Origin: Terebella lapidaria
Lineage: Eukaryota; Annelida; Polychaeta; Terebellida; Terebellidae
Length of the DNA: 64,000 nt
Direction: 5' to 3'
Assembly: GCA_949152475.1 (NCBI GenBank)
Contig: OX424570.1
Location: forward strand, 27,152,694 to 27,216,693
Positions within the stretch are counted from its first letter, which is position 1. Each line of letters opens with the position of its first letter. Both the position numbers and the translations under genes were made by a program. The notes beneath the pieces are model-generated. The model made no database searches. It was given only the letters and a program-made list of their open reading frames with translations, and was not told where the DNA came from. This document shows, piece by piece, positions 13,347 to 26,763 of the stretch.

Positions 13347-16300
13347 ATGGAGTGGATTTTTCTACTGGTTATATTTGACATGTTCATCTTTGTTCCATGC
13401 ACAGAAGGTATTCAGGAATAGCATTAATATAATGTATACATATTGTTATATACTTTTTTGAATATCCAAATGTTCAATTTAGGCTGGAAACAATACCAAT
13501 TGTTGCCTACAGACTCGCCTAATGTATGTGTACTTTCTTATTTTCAGTTGCAAACAGGACGTACTGTACGGGTGATAAAATAAAGTATGACAAACTGTGC
13601 TTCGATGGGGAGATTTGTCAAGTTGAAAGTGTCATTGCCTACAATAATCAATGGCCTGGTAATCATAGAGAGTGTACATACCAGGATGGGGATGAAGCAA
13701 CACCGCTAATCCGCTATTACCCAGATGAGTTCGAGAACGTTGTTACTGCCTGCGATGGCAAACGGGCTTGTCAGAACTTAAAAGTTGACAGAGATGCGGC
13801 GGACTACGTAGTGATGTACTACACCTGTATTCCGAACGTCCCGACAGGTAACTGTGCATTTCATTAAATAGGTTATTCATCATTCACTACAAATGTATCC
13901 GTATACGTAATTGCGAATAATTATACTGAAGTACTGTGACGATATTCACGTCCGACGCACAGTGAACACTAATTAAATGGAAACCGCTCGAACTCAAATA
14001 AAACTAAGATATGTTTGTACAAAAATTCAGAACGATTTGACAGTAAACTTTATAGATAAAAATGTTAATCGACGGAGGGACACAACGCCACGACAATAGG
14101 TTATCGGACCATTTTTGGCCCATTTCTAACCGTCCCGATATGCGAGGAATTTTATGGATATTTCCATGCACTATAAAAAACAAAAACATAATAGTAAAAA
14201 AACCGTCGGTAATTGCCATGCGCAACATATGTCAATATGAAGGAGGTCAATACCGCAATATATCAGACCGATTGCAACAACTAATATTCTAGCACAAACT
14301 TTATCCAATTTCATCGGACTGACAATCTCACAGCAAAAAGTTTGAATTACGCAAAATTTATTTATGAGGCGACCACTTTTTTCTACTCTGGAATCCTGAC
14401 GTTTACTCGTTTGTTTTTCCTATATTCGTTCCTGTTTACGTCTTTCTACAAAAAGCCTACAGGTGACATGTCTTTTCTGAAACAAAGTTAGCACGTTTGC
14501 ACGTGGAAGCATTCAACACTATCATTTGTCATATACTATTATGTCCACACGTAGAAAGTTCCAAACCTACCATTTTCACGGATGTGAACGTGGTAGCTTT
14601 TTGCACTTTTATGTTCGATCGTGATAGGTTTTTTTTGTACAAGAAAATACACCCATTTTTCCGCGCATGTCCCCTATGGGCTTCCGTACCATTCAACTAC
14701 ATTAGAAGGTATATTTATGTACCATGTAATTATGATTCGAATGGGAGTCAACGGCAATTTCCTAGAAAAATGTCACATTTATATATCAAGAAGTAAGAAA
14801 AGGTGGTAATCTAGCCCGATATGTTAATTTGTAATTATACGGTATTAAACCGTCGGCTGAACTGGGATCCGACAGTAAATGTGTATATGTATGTTTTTTC
14901 AGTCATTCAGTCCCTCAGTAATTCCACTTGGCTCCAATGTGATGCACACCATCGTATCCACATCATCCTTGCTTACTACGTATATACATACCCCTCATGG
15001 TGCGAGCAGATGGAGCATGTTGATGAAGATTACTTCACAAATATTAAGGAATCGTGTGACAACACGTGCATGTGCAATGTGCCGTTCAAAGAGGGAACCA
15101 TGCCTTGTTTAGGATATGAGACTTCAGATGACGTCGTGATACATTACAGATGTAATGAGCACCAAGGTAACAATAATTGTTCCAGTCAGAACCGTCAGAT
15201 CAACCAATTACATATTCAAATTACATGCAATGTAGAAGAACACGCTCATCGCGGGCACATATTTTTAACAGCTATTATTATTATTATTATTATTATTATT
15301 AGCTACTGTTATTATTATCCTATTATAATTAGCTACTGTTATTATTATTAAATGTTGTTGCAAGATGTTTTAGCACTAACTGAGACTTCATGTCCACAGA
15401 TGTCACAACATTGACAACCCCTACAGAAACTATAGCAGGTCATAACTCATTTATTATACACACATGTGAACTTGAACCTGTGGCGCTGTCGAAGATTGTA
15501 ATAAACTAAAGGAAACGTGCTATCTACATATGTAGTAAACACGTCACCTAAAAATAGATTAGCAAATAAGCGATCGTGGCCTATCACTTAGGGGCCGTCA
15601 TATCTTTGATATTCGGAGTGACACATCGCATCATATTTTTGTGCGGTTTGAGATGTCCAGAAGAGTATAACTTGCACTAGTATATTACTCTTGAAAGATA
15701 GGCCTACAATTTTGAGATATAATGACCAGATTGGCAAGGCAAATGTGTTATCGAATATTGCTTAAGGTGCTGGAAAAGCAGTGTTGATAAAGCGTCAGTA
15801 TCATAAAATCATTCAGGTCAAGATAAAAAATCCCATGTGTCATGCTGTATATCATACTAATCACGCGATGCCTAAAACAATATTTTATCAAATAGTACAA
15901 TGGATAAGCTAGATTCTTTCGTGGGAAATCAGCTATGGATGTTGAAATGTGGCCCCTTATTGAATGATTTACATAGACCTTGCTATTGGTATGTCAAGCC
16001 CTCTAGGGGGGTGATTCCAGTCATAGATATCACCTGATTTAACAAACCCTCCGCCCGAAGGTTTTGCATAGGCTACATGAACGCGCAACAGTTTGTCAGA
16101 AAGGAATTCTAGTACATGTATCTTATTTTCAGATTTCGAAACGAACATTCCTTTCACTGTTACAAGTATCTTCTTCACTGTTACATTGGAGGAATCGACC
16201 ACCTTTTCCGCAGGATCAGACAACGATACTGGTAAGGAAACTGGACTTGCCTGTATCAACTCTGTATCAACAAATGACAACTCGAGTTGTTCAAGTCTAG

Positions 16301-18427
16301 TTGTGAATGTTCTATACAACACGTGATGGCGGACATACGCTTCCGTAATAATTTTACACATTATGCCATCTCATCTTGTTCACACTAGGACGTTTTGTCG
16401 TGATATATTTTCCCATTGATGTGACTCGTTAAAATGGTACATGCAAAAAATCGTCCTGAGTTCTTCATATTAAAACAACTCGACGAGTATTTGTGAACAC
16501 ATGTCTTATTGTTAAAGTTAAAACGACGAGTTTGGAGGAATAACAGATTATGAGGGTGTACAATGTATGCCTCCATAGGAAACCTGATCACCAAAAATCT
16601 CAAACTCACACCAAATCCCAAAAAGATGAACGAAATACAAACTGGTTCATATGAACTTTTCCTACATGAAACGCGGACACAAGTTGAACCACTGCTCAAA
16701 TGTTGGAACTTTTTATAAGTGCATATATCCCCATGGCAACCATTCACGTGAAAAATGGGCAATTGTCTTCACTTCTACTCTTTCTGATCAGTAATGGCAT
16801 CACACCTGTGTTCCTCCGATGAACATCCGTGTACCCAATCAAATAGTTCCTAAAAAACCTTGGATTTCATGGCATGTATACAGTCTTTGTGGATTTTGCT
16901 CATATAACTGGTGATGTTTTGCAGCTAAAAAACACTGCATTACATGTCGTTCTGACAAAACATTAAATATCTGGTATTCCTACGCCGAACACACATGTTT
17001 CGAGGGGACCTCGGCTGTCAGACGCTCGTCGGCAAAACGGGCGGAAACTGGTGATTCTTTTCATTTAGACATAGCGAAAAAACGAGCGTGTGACCATATG
17101 CCGAAATGGCATTTTTATTACTGCCCAGTGATGTAGCTGTCAGAAAAAAAATGAAAAATATGTTTAGTTTCTTTCCCTTTAATAGAGATAAGAGGGTCCG
17201 AAGTGGGACAATTTAAATTGATTTATATAAGGCCTTTAAAGTCGAGTGTACAGCCTTATAGGTCCAAGAGTCAAATGGTTCAACTTTCTGTGATATGGTG
17301 TTATTACATGTACTTGAACCAGTTCATATGAACCTTTTCTATGAAACGCGCAGGTTCATATGGACCATTGCTTGTGAAACGCGATTATAACTTTGTACGT
17401 CGGTGGTAGTTTTGGAAGAGAATGTCAGAGGTTGACTTGAATGAATGATGCTGTACAATTCGTTACAGTTCATGAACATTGTTTTTTTTTCGAATTATAT
17501 AGCACAATCGTATAACATACATGTGAGGTGTTCTAGCGAAAATCAAACCAAATAAAAAAAATTCATACACTGCAGATATTGACTCCTCTGTCGATTTCCA
17601 GGGTTGTATGTGGGCGTTGCCTTGGCTGTTGTCACGGTGGTTGTCATGGTGATTCTAGCGGTGATTTGCCTAATGAGGTGAGCTGTGCATGGATACATTA
17701 TGAGAGGTGTAGGTATAGAAGACGGACTTAGGTTCTGTGTTTGGCTATTCATTGTGTACCAGGCATGACTTGAACGTATTTAGTCGGAAACTAAATACCA
17801 ATTTCTGTTGAATATGCCACAGTCAGTGTTTATTTGGGGGTGTAATTATTCATTATAATGACGATGATTGCATCATTAATGTGCTGAATAATATGTGTAT
17901 CATTCTCCAGGAAAGGGTTGTTATTCAAGAAACCCAAAAATACGACTCACACAAACCCAATGTACGGCTCAGAAACACCACCGCCGGCCGACGTAAACTC
18001 CCCAGTTTACTATAACACAGCTGCTGATATAGATACAACGAACCACTACATGAATGGCAGAGTTGGTTCTGAGTACTCTCGGAATACTGGTTTTGCCGGC
18101 ACCACTGTAACGATCGGTACTGGTGCTCCCACGAACGGCGACGTTTACAGTCGGGCTGGGCAGGTTGATGATTATTCTGAAATTAAGTCATCGGACAAAA
18201 ATTTATATGCGACGGAACTTCATGACAATAACAATTACGAAGCATCCGCACAAGTGTCTAACAGAAAAGAGGTGCTCGCTCTGGTTCCCTATGAGCTGGA
18301 AATCCAAGACAACGTGAACAACGAGCAGTCGGGTTTCCAAGCAACCGATGGAAATATGGATGAGGAATATGACCAAACAAACATGGTGGATAACATGGAA
18401 TATATTCCTTGGAAGAACAAAGACTAA
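13347..18427 (+). CDS. Gene 2: membrane receptor with two SUEL-like lectin domains and tyrosine-rich tail
   Basis: Seven exons (451 aa): 13347-13407, 13548-13847, 14903-15166, 15400-15438, 16133-16231, 17602-17677, 17911-18427. Residues 1-20 are a signal peptide. Residues 21-120 are lectin-like domain 1, which has seven Cys, core TACDGKRAC, and an N-glycosylation sequon just before Cys1 (NRTYC). Residues 121-208 are domain 2, whose core is altered to SCDNTCMC. Two small exons (39 and 99 nt) encode a Thr-rich stalk. The 76-nt exon encodes the membrane helix (GLYVGVALAVV start). The 172-residue tail contains NPMYGSE, DVYSRAG, DDYSEIK and the terminal VDNMEYIPW. It lies head-to-tail 2.3 kb after gene 1. 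The 39-nt exon has a weak donor (GTCATA) and is the least certain piece. Confidence 0.82.
15273..15350. repeat. (ATT)n microsatellite in gene 2 intron 3
   Basis: ATT units with AGCTACTGTT interruptions, 107 bp after the exon 3 donor. Confidence 0.85.
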
Positions 18428-19800
18428 AGGTTGATCAAAGTCAAAGTTGAAATGAAATACCAGCAGACACAATTCAGCAATGAGATCCCGGTCAACACGA
18501 GACATCAAGCAACCTCTGCTCATCGTGTTATCACACAAACCTCACACTTATGACGTCACATTAATGATGCTACATGGCAATCACCTGTATCGTGTGAGGT
18601 CGATGTGATATCACGATGACGTCACAGCTAAATGTGACAAGACATACATGATATTGCTGAGATATAATTATGCTATAATGACCATTGCCGATTCCTAACC
18701 AATATATAATAATTACTTTTGAAAGTTGGGATGAGATGGCCATGAGTTATCGATGACATTTTACAGCTACAGTTATGCACGATGCACGGCACAATTATTT
18801 CTTGAATCTGCATCTATATCCTACAAGTATATCACAGCTGTTGGGTAAAGTTGACGTCGTGTCGGGGCTACCCTTTTGTTATCACTGTGCTTTCACTCGT
18901 GATATATCTGTGATGTTCGTGTGTGTTCGTATATCTGTGAGTTCACGGTGATATTACTGAGACACTATTTTATTGACTCGAATGATCTGTGTATGATGAT
19001 GCTTTTGCTCCCATAGCAGTCTAATGGAACCAGAAATACATATCTCTCGTTATGTATTTCTGATGGAACTTAAGCCATGTTGTACATAGAAACCAAATGT
19101 TATGGTTTATAGAATAATTTAGTATTTTTGTAACCGTTGTATTATGATCAGTACAGTGCATGAGGAAGCAAAGTATCTTTATTATCACATTATGAAAGCT
19201 TGTATATCGCTATCACATTCATTTAGACGTTACTGAAACTTTTTTTATCTGAAGGGGAGAACCTACTTGACATGGTGACTCTGTATATATGTACTTGTGT
19301 GAGTGAGGAGGCTTGTACGCGGGTATCGGAGTGTCCGTGTGCGTTTTATAACACATTCATGTGTATAATATGTAAACTGGCAATTAAAGAACATATGATG
19401 AGCTCAGTTCGTAAGTGTAATTTATGATGACAACTCTCCAAAAATCAAAACGGAGTCTCCATGTGTGTTTTGTAATACACTCATGTATATAATGTGTAAA
19501 CGGACAAATGCAGAATATATATTGAGCAGAATTGTATGTGTAAATCAAGTTAATAAATCTCCAAAAATAACTGAAACATAAATCATAGAAATATTTTTTG
19601 CTCCATATTGCTTGAAGTTAGAGCTACAGTTGCATTTATTTGGATACCTGTACTTTAGACATGGTCGATCAAACCTCAATACACGATCAACTGACAGCAT
19701 TTTGCAATGGTGATTACCAAGTAGATTGTGAATTCGCGACCTGCCCAGCTCGTTAACTCACTGCAGTTGTATATGTAGACACATAACTTTGTCACATTCA
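18428..19800. other. Gene 2 downstream region with a two-copy repeat
   Basis: Likely 3' UTR and spacer. A segment around 19325-19410 (TAACACATTCATGTGTATAA) recurs at 19450-19530 with about 80% identity; possible AATAAA-like signals near 19382 and 19550. Confidence 0.5.
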
Positions 19801-19802
19801 TA

Positions 19803-21030
19803 GGGAAGCTTGTTAAGGACATTCACTTTTTTTTACTTATGATTTAACTTTTTTTTCTCCCTGATGATTCACTCCCTGGGAAAAAGCAGAGAAACTGGGA
19901 AATAAATATTTAAAACCCGAAATTAAATATTAAAACTGGGAATTAAGTATTTAAACCTGGAATTAAATGTTCAAACCGGGAAATAATTATTTAAACCTGG
20001 AAATAAATGTTCAAACCCGGAATTAAATATTAAAACCCGGAATTAAGTATTAAAACCGGGAATTAAATGCTTAAACCGGGAAATAAATATTCAAACCGGG
20101 AAATAAATGTTCAAACCCGGAAATAAGTATTAAAACCGGGATTTAAATGTTCAAACCCGGAATTAAGCATTTAAACCAGGAATTAAATATTCAAACCCGG
20201 AATTAAGTGTTAAAACCGGGAATTAAATATTCAAACCGGGAAATAAATATTTAAACCTGGAAATAAATGTTCAAACCGGGAAATAAATATTCAAACCCGG
20301 AAATAAATATTATAACCCGGAATTAAACATTTAAACCCGGGAAATAAATATTAAAACCGGGAATTAAATATTAGAACCTGGAAATAAATGTTTCTGGGCT
20401 TCAATAATTATTTCCCAGTTTTAATACTTAATTCCGGGTTTTAATATTTAATTCCCGGTTTAAATACTTAATTCCGGGTTTGAACATTTAATTCCAGGTT
20501 TGAATATTTATTTCCCGGTTTGAGTAATTAATTCCGGGTTTTAATACTTAATTCCAGGTTTGAATATTTAATTCCAGGTTTTAATACTTAATTCCGGGTT
20601 TTAATACTTAATTCCGGGTTTGAATATTTAATTCCGGGTTTGAACATTTATTTCCTGGTTTGAATATTTATTTCCCGGTTTGAACACTTAATTCTGGGTT
20701 TTAACACTTAATTCCGGGTTTGAATATTTATTTCCCGGTTTTAATGCTTAATTCCAGGTTTTAATATTTAATTCCAGGTTTGAACATTTAATTCCAGGTT
20801 TGAATATTTAATTCCGGGTTTGGACATTTATTTCCAGGTTTAAATATTTATTTCCCGGTTTGAACATTTAATTCCAGGTTTAAATACTTAATTCCCGGTT
20901 TTAATATTTAATTCCGAGTTTTAAATATTTATTTCCCAGTTTCTCTGGTTTTTCCCAGGGAGTAAATTATTCTTCAGAAAAAAAGTTAAATCATGAATAA
21001 AAAAAATTGAATGTCCCTAATAAGCTTCCC
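19803..21030. mobile_element. Foldback element with mirror-image minisatellite arms
   Basis: The ends GGGAAGCTTGTTAAGGACAT and (reversed) GGGAAGCTTATTAGGGACAT sit inside TA dinucleotides at 19801 and 21031. Inside, about 25 units of AAACCCGGAATTAAATATT type (20 bp) run from 19885 to 20395. The same unit then runs in reverse orientation from 20400 to 20940. The whole is a large hairpin. A TA target duplication would fit a Tc1/mariner-type MITE. Confidence 0.8.
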
Positions 21031-21059
21031 TATATTCACCCTGGCCAACAGCATTTTTA

Positions 21060-22905
21060 GGTTATCGGATCTATGGCCCGATAACCTATTGGCATGGCGT
21101 TGCGTCCGTCGTCCGTCGTCGTCCACATTTTTAGCTTACCGAACCTATGGTCCGATAAGCTATTGTCGTCAGGTTGCATCCGGCGTCCGTCCGTCGGTGT
21201 GGGCGTCGGCGTCGGCGTTATCGAACGCTGGGAAAAATCTGTTCTGATTCACAAAATATGTTCAATATCTCCGGACCATTTTTTTTTTCGTCGATAGAAT
21301 CGTTTTTTTTTCCAAAATGGCGGCCATTTTTGTCGAAAAATTGTCAATTTTGGATTTTGGCGGCCATTTTCTAAAAAACTGTTCGATCAGATTTGATATT
21401 TTTGTTTCAAAAGATTCCCCTGATATACCTCTGTGCTGCGTATAAGATAAGATATCCGGTCCCAGATAGGACTTTCCCATGTTAAATTAGCCTATGCTTT
21501 ATAATGGGGACAAAATTCTCTAATTTCTCACTTAATATTTGGAATAGATATTAGGAATCAATTGTGCACATATAGGAAGTTACATATGCTGATTATTCTC
21601 GTAACCTTGAATTTGACCTTCGACCTAATTTTCAAGGTCACAGCACAAAATGGCTAATATCTAGCTTATTATCGACTTTACAGCTTAGGAATCAATTGTT
21701 GACACATAGAAAATGATATATGCTGAATATTCTCATGACCTTGAACTTGACCTTCAGAGCACAAAATGGGTAATATCTCGCTTATTATCAACTTAGCAGC
21801 TTAGGAATCCATGGTGGACCTATAGGAAATGATATATGCCGAATATTCTGATCACCTTGTATTTGACCTTTGACCTCATTTTCAAGGTCAGAGCACAAAA
21901 TGGCTAATAGCTCGCTTATTATCGACTTTACAGATTAGGAATCAATTATGAATGTATAGGGAATGATATATGCTGAATATTGCTATGACCTTGAATTCGA
22001 CCTTTGACCTCATTTTCAAGGTCACAGCACAAAATGGCTCATATCTCGTTTATTATTTACTTTACAGCTTAGGAATCAGTTGTGAACATATAGGAAATGA
22101 TGTATGCCGAATATTTCAATGACCTTGAATTTGACGTTTGACCTCATTCTCAAGGTCAGAGCACAAAATGGCTAATATCTCATTTATCATCTACTTTACA
22201 GGTTAGGAATCAATTGTGGACATATAGGAAATAATGTATGCCGAATATTTCGATGACCTTATATAGGAAATCATATATGCTGAATATTCTGATGACCTTG
22301 AATTTGACCTCATTTTCAAGGTCACAGGACAAAATGGTTAATATCTCGCTTCTTATCGACTTTACATCTTAGGAATCAATTATGAACATATAGGATATGA
22401 TATATGCCGATTATTGTCATGACCTTGAATTTGACCTTTAACCTCATTTTCAAGGTCACAGGACAAAATGGCTAATATCTCACTTATTATCGATTTTAAA
22501 GCCTAGGAATCCATAGTGAACATATAGGAAATGATATATGCTGAATATTTTGATGACCTTGACCTTATTTTCAAGGTCAGAGCACAAAATGGCTGATATC
22601 TCGCTTGTTATCGACTTTACAGCTTAGGAATCCATAGCGAACATATAGGAAATGATATATGCTGAATATTCTCATGATTTTGAACTTGACATTTGACCTC
22701 ATTTTCAAGGTCAGATCAGAAAATGGCTAATATCCATTCTCACTTATTATCGACTTTACTGCTTAGGCATCAAATATGCACATACTAGAAATGATATATG
22801 CTGAACATTCTCGTTACCTTGAATTGACCAATAACCTTAATTTCAAGGTCATGGGACAAAAGGCTAATATCTAAAATATATATTGTCCGGTTACCTTTTT
22901 TAGCC
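21060..22905. repeat. Interspersed repeat with ~11-unit tandem array
   Basis: A GTCCGTCCGTC-rich head (21100-21230) is followed by CCAAAATGGCGGCCATTTT, then about eleven units of 115-135 bp (21535-22870). Each contains CACAAAATGGCTAATATCTC, TTAGGAATC, GGAAATGATATATGC and GACCTTGAATTTGACC. It ends in TAGCCCTTGGGCTA (near 22900), a palindrome also seen at 48681 and 58960. Confidence 0.8.
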
Positions 22906-24145
22906 CTTGGGCTAATTCCTGCTATTAGATACTTCATACATTTAACAGTAAAAGTAGCTAAAAAGTATACATGTAATACGTATATAAGTATACATCATTA
23001 CGTGAGCTTGTCCCTATTAGCAACTGAAGGTACCAGATCGATCCCCGTAATCAGGTCCTTGGCTTATAACTTGGGAAGAGGTAATGCACGTTCCTAAAAT
23101 CGACTCTGTTCAAAGTTCCATGGGCTTATATTTGGCAAATAATTTTTAATAGCCGGACAGTTGTAATATATAGTCATATGATTTATTCATGTAGGCCTAC
23201 TGATGATATACGAAAAGGCGATTGTAGCCTTAAATTTACACAGACAACGAACGGATGACAAGGGGAGAAAGAAAACTTCGGACTACAGGAGAACTCCAGC
23301 CTGCGGTCACTCCAGAAATGTGGTCAACCCATGCAATGTGGTCAGATGCATTGGTCCCGAACGCCAGCATAGGCATTTACATGTTAAGGTTACTCCTATA
23401 ATGTGGCCACTCCCCTTATCCACAATGCGGTCAGTGTGTCTGGTCCCAAAAGCCCATAAAATCGCACAATACGGCCACCAAGCAGTCAACGCCCCCCCCC
23501 CCCCCAACTCACTGATGCGGTCAATTGAACATTAGCCTCATGCGGCCAGCCGGTCAGCCGTCTGCATGTCTTCATTCACGATACGGTCAGCTGAACATTA
23601 GCATTAGCCAAGAGCAGCAGGCCGACCGGCTGTCTGTGTGTCACTTCTTCACACCTCTCTTCTCTTGGCTTACACAAACGTTGATAAACACACACAAGTA
23701 GATTTGTCAGCGAAGATATTGCCTCACATATGTATAGTTTTTAGACCCAATTGCGTACTGCAGCAGGTAAACTAAAGACATGTCCTGTGCATAATAACAA
23801 TTACAGATATAGGCAAAGTACACACAATACACTTGTTGATAGAACTAATAACCATGTATTATGCTATCCACATTCATTGGACGAAAACTCACGTAATGAT
23901 TTGATCAAAATTCTGGGGAAAACCCACAACTTTGTGGCTGATTTAGCACGACCGTACAAAATATCTGGAAACAACAGATAATCGTTCTTCTTCAGATGGG
24001 ACTCGCTGCCGTCACGCTCTTCGAACAAAGGTGGCAAGAATGAAATACATCTATCGTCGTTCTAAATTCTGCTCCAGTGCATGACTGGACTGAAATTTAC
24101 ACTTTTGTATACAATGTCCCCACAGAGAAGCTCAGCCAGGTTTAC
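22906..24145. other. Spacer without recognised gene
   Basis: Holds a C-run at 23491-23506 and several ATGCGGTCA/ATGTGGTCA words between 23310 and 23590, perhaps a decayed tandem repeat. No gene seen. Confidence 0.5.
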
Positions 24146-24383
24146 GGCCCACCCAAGTATCATACACTGCGCCTTAATACTACTCGTCCACTAAATGAAT
24201 GCCATTTAATCCGTCTGTCACCTTTTTAATCCTTATTGAATATAGAGGAATGCGCAGTGTATGATACTTGGGCCACTGCGCCTTCCTCTATATTCAATAA
24301 GGATTTAAAAGGTGACAGACGGATTAAATGGCATTCATTTAGTGGACGAGTAGTATTAAGGCGCCGTGTATGATACTTGGGCC
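24146..24383. mobile_element. Two adjoining copies of the GGCCCAAGTA MITE
   Basis: Copy one runs to 24274 (CTTGGGCC). Copy two (24275-24383) follows directly in inverted orientation and lacks its outer end. Confidence 0.75.
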
Positions 24384-24656
24384 TGAACGTTTACTCAGAA
24401 TGTAAGCCCATGAGCAATTACAAAGGTAGCATTCGCCTTGTATAAGCTCATGGACATAAATTCTGAGAGGCCTAATTACGGGGACCCCGGTATCAGGATC
24501 TCATCTTTTCCCAGCATGCATCCTTGGTAAAAACGTCTCTGTTGTCATGGCAACACCTCCCGCAGAACGTCCCAGCTCTACATATTTTGTCGTAGTATGT
24601 AAAACCCACTTTATAGATGATTTGCTATTGCTCAACTCAACACTGTTTAATAAAAG

Positions 24657-24781
24657 AGCCCAAGTATCATACACTGCGCCTTCCTCTATATTCAATAAGG
24701 ATTAAAAAGGTGACAGACGGATTAAATGGTATGTTTTCAGTGGACGAGTAGTATTAAGGAGCAGTGTACGGTACTTGGGCC
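24657..24781. mobile_element. 125-bp hAT-like MITE
   Basis: Inverted ends AGCCCAAGTATCATACACTG and CAGTGTACGGTACTTGGGCC, flanked on both sides by AATAAAAG (24649-24656 and 24782-24789), an exact 8-bp target duplication. Confidence 0.85.
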
Positions 24782-25047
24782 AATAAAAGAATGGAATGGA
24801 TGACAACATCTAGGTCACTGAACACCTTGAATGGCCGAAAACACAATACTCACCTCAGTCTCAAAACAGGATTATGACGTCATCTGCGAACCATTTATAG
24901 CCACATTTTATACTCGTACTAACTAGTTCTCAATGGCGTCAACTAAAACCCAATATAAAAGCGTTCGGAACAGAAACAAAACCCGACCGAATTTCTATAT
25001 ATCCGAATCTTATCTGGTATCAACAGCTGTGTGAGCATATCCGCCTC

Positions 25048-25097
25048 AACTACGTCCTTGTTTATCATACTTTAGTTAGATAAACAAGGACGTAGTT
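25048..25097. repeat. Short perfect inverted repeat
   Basis: 18-bp arms AACTACGTCCTTGTTTAT and ATAAACAAGGACGTAGTT around a 14-base loop. Confidence 0.8.
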
Positions 25098-26763
25098 ACT
25101 ATAGTTATACCCGTTACTGGCATCATAGTGGTTATTGTATATGATAATTACCATAACGCGATACACGTTATTGACATGGGAGTTAGTAAATCATCAGTCA
25201 TCATTATCTGGTTGATGTGTGAAACCAAGTTATAAAATCGGCAAATCTCCAGGATTCTTTCCCAAAACCATGGAAACCAAAACAAATACCACGGAATAAT
25301 CTGTTATACACCACATATATATTTCTTCACAGATGAATATCGCTGAAATTAGCTCGGTTGAATTAATTTTTTTGTGTGACTTTGAACATGACTTAAGGTG
25401 TCCTTTTGTGGAAATTGTAGAAATACATTTGATGTAACTTCTATTTATGGCCGATGTACATACAAAATGCTTGTAAATTAAGAATCATGAACATATATAT
25501 GTGATTAGGGACTTATGTACTTGTCATCCACCTATTGCTTAGCAGGCGCGTATCAATCATCAGATGTATGGGGCATATGCCGACCATCCCAAAAACGTCA
25601 CTTATTGTTTCTGATTTTCTATATTGTGGCCTAGTCCAAGAGTTGGATATTAGGCCTAGTATTTTGTTACCTCTATCGCAGTTTATTTGCACACTGTGTA
25701 ATTTTGGAGATTGACATATTGAAATTTTTATCGGCAATGATTTTAGTCATGGGATCAGGACGAACCTATTTTAACCTCGGCATATGTATTATGCCGAGAA
25801 CAATCTTCCAAACCTCCCGTCGTTGACACATCCGGACGTCAGACTGCCGTTTTCAGGTTATTTATTTTTAATTCTATTTATAGTGAAGTTCAACACGAAA
25901 CCTCGAATGATTCTTGGCCATAACTTCGTTAGGATTATCGGATCAATTTGAAATTTATATGTCTCCATTTCGTTTAAAACCATATTTTGTCGCCAAATTT
26001 CAGATTTTTATCCTGAAAACTGAAATAAGTTGGCAAATTACCCAAACCGTTTCATTTCACGTTCCCTCGTTCGCAAATTCCTGGATCCGCCCCTGCACAG
26101 GGTTTGTTTCGGTGTTTAAAATTGTTTTAAGAGGATATAAGGTAGTTGTATACTAATAGTCCAAGAGCCCAGAGGGTCTTATTTGAGTCGGAAGTGAGAA
26201 AAGGTCTGAGAGTTGATTCTAGACTGAAATTTACTCAGGAATCCGAAAATGGACGTCTGACAAAGATCTGCCTAGATAAACTGTCCAAAATTTCACTTTG
26301 AAGTGAGGTAACCTAAGTCACGATATCAATTTTTCGTCATATTTCCATCTTCCAGTGTTTTGGTCTAACTATGATATAATTGTGGAAAATATGCTATTTT
26401 ATTTTGTTTTATCCATGATAGTGACCCTACTAAATATATCCTTTGGCATAAAACATAATAGAGCTTGTCAAAATTCCAATATGGCTGCAATAATGATCTG
26501 CATGTATTTGATGTAATGTCATGTACAAGGAATTCAACACCACATGCATATATATTTGATATAGGGTTACGTACAATTAATTTGGAAATTCTACACCACT
26601 CCTTCTGTCACGATTTCAGACAAATATGGATGTATTCATATAAACTTTCAGTTCCGATTAATTAGTTCTTTCCTACTTATTTCTGGCATATGGCTGTGTG
26701 ATTCATGATGAAATTCAACTCCACTTCCTTTTTGAAGATTAAACATAAATACAAATCTGGCTG
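25098..26763. other. Spacer downstream of gene 3
   Basis: 25890-26060 resembles the arms of the inverted repeat at 58320-58890 (CCATAACTTCGTT.GGAT, GGATCAATTTGAAATTT). Otherwise nothing recognised. Confidence 0.5.

Noticed and set aside
16640-17385. GGTTCATATGAAC...GAAACGCG words as paired TIRs in gene 2 intron
   Set aside because: Words recur at 16643, 17317 and 17352 in mixed orientation, but I could not define element ends.
19885-20940. CRISPR-like array
   Set aside because: Units are contiguous ~20-bp minisatellite repeats with no unique spacers, in eukaryotic DNA.
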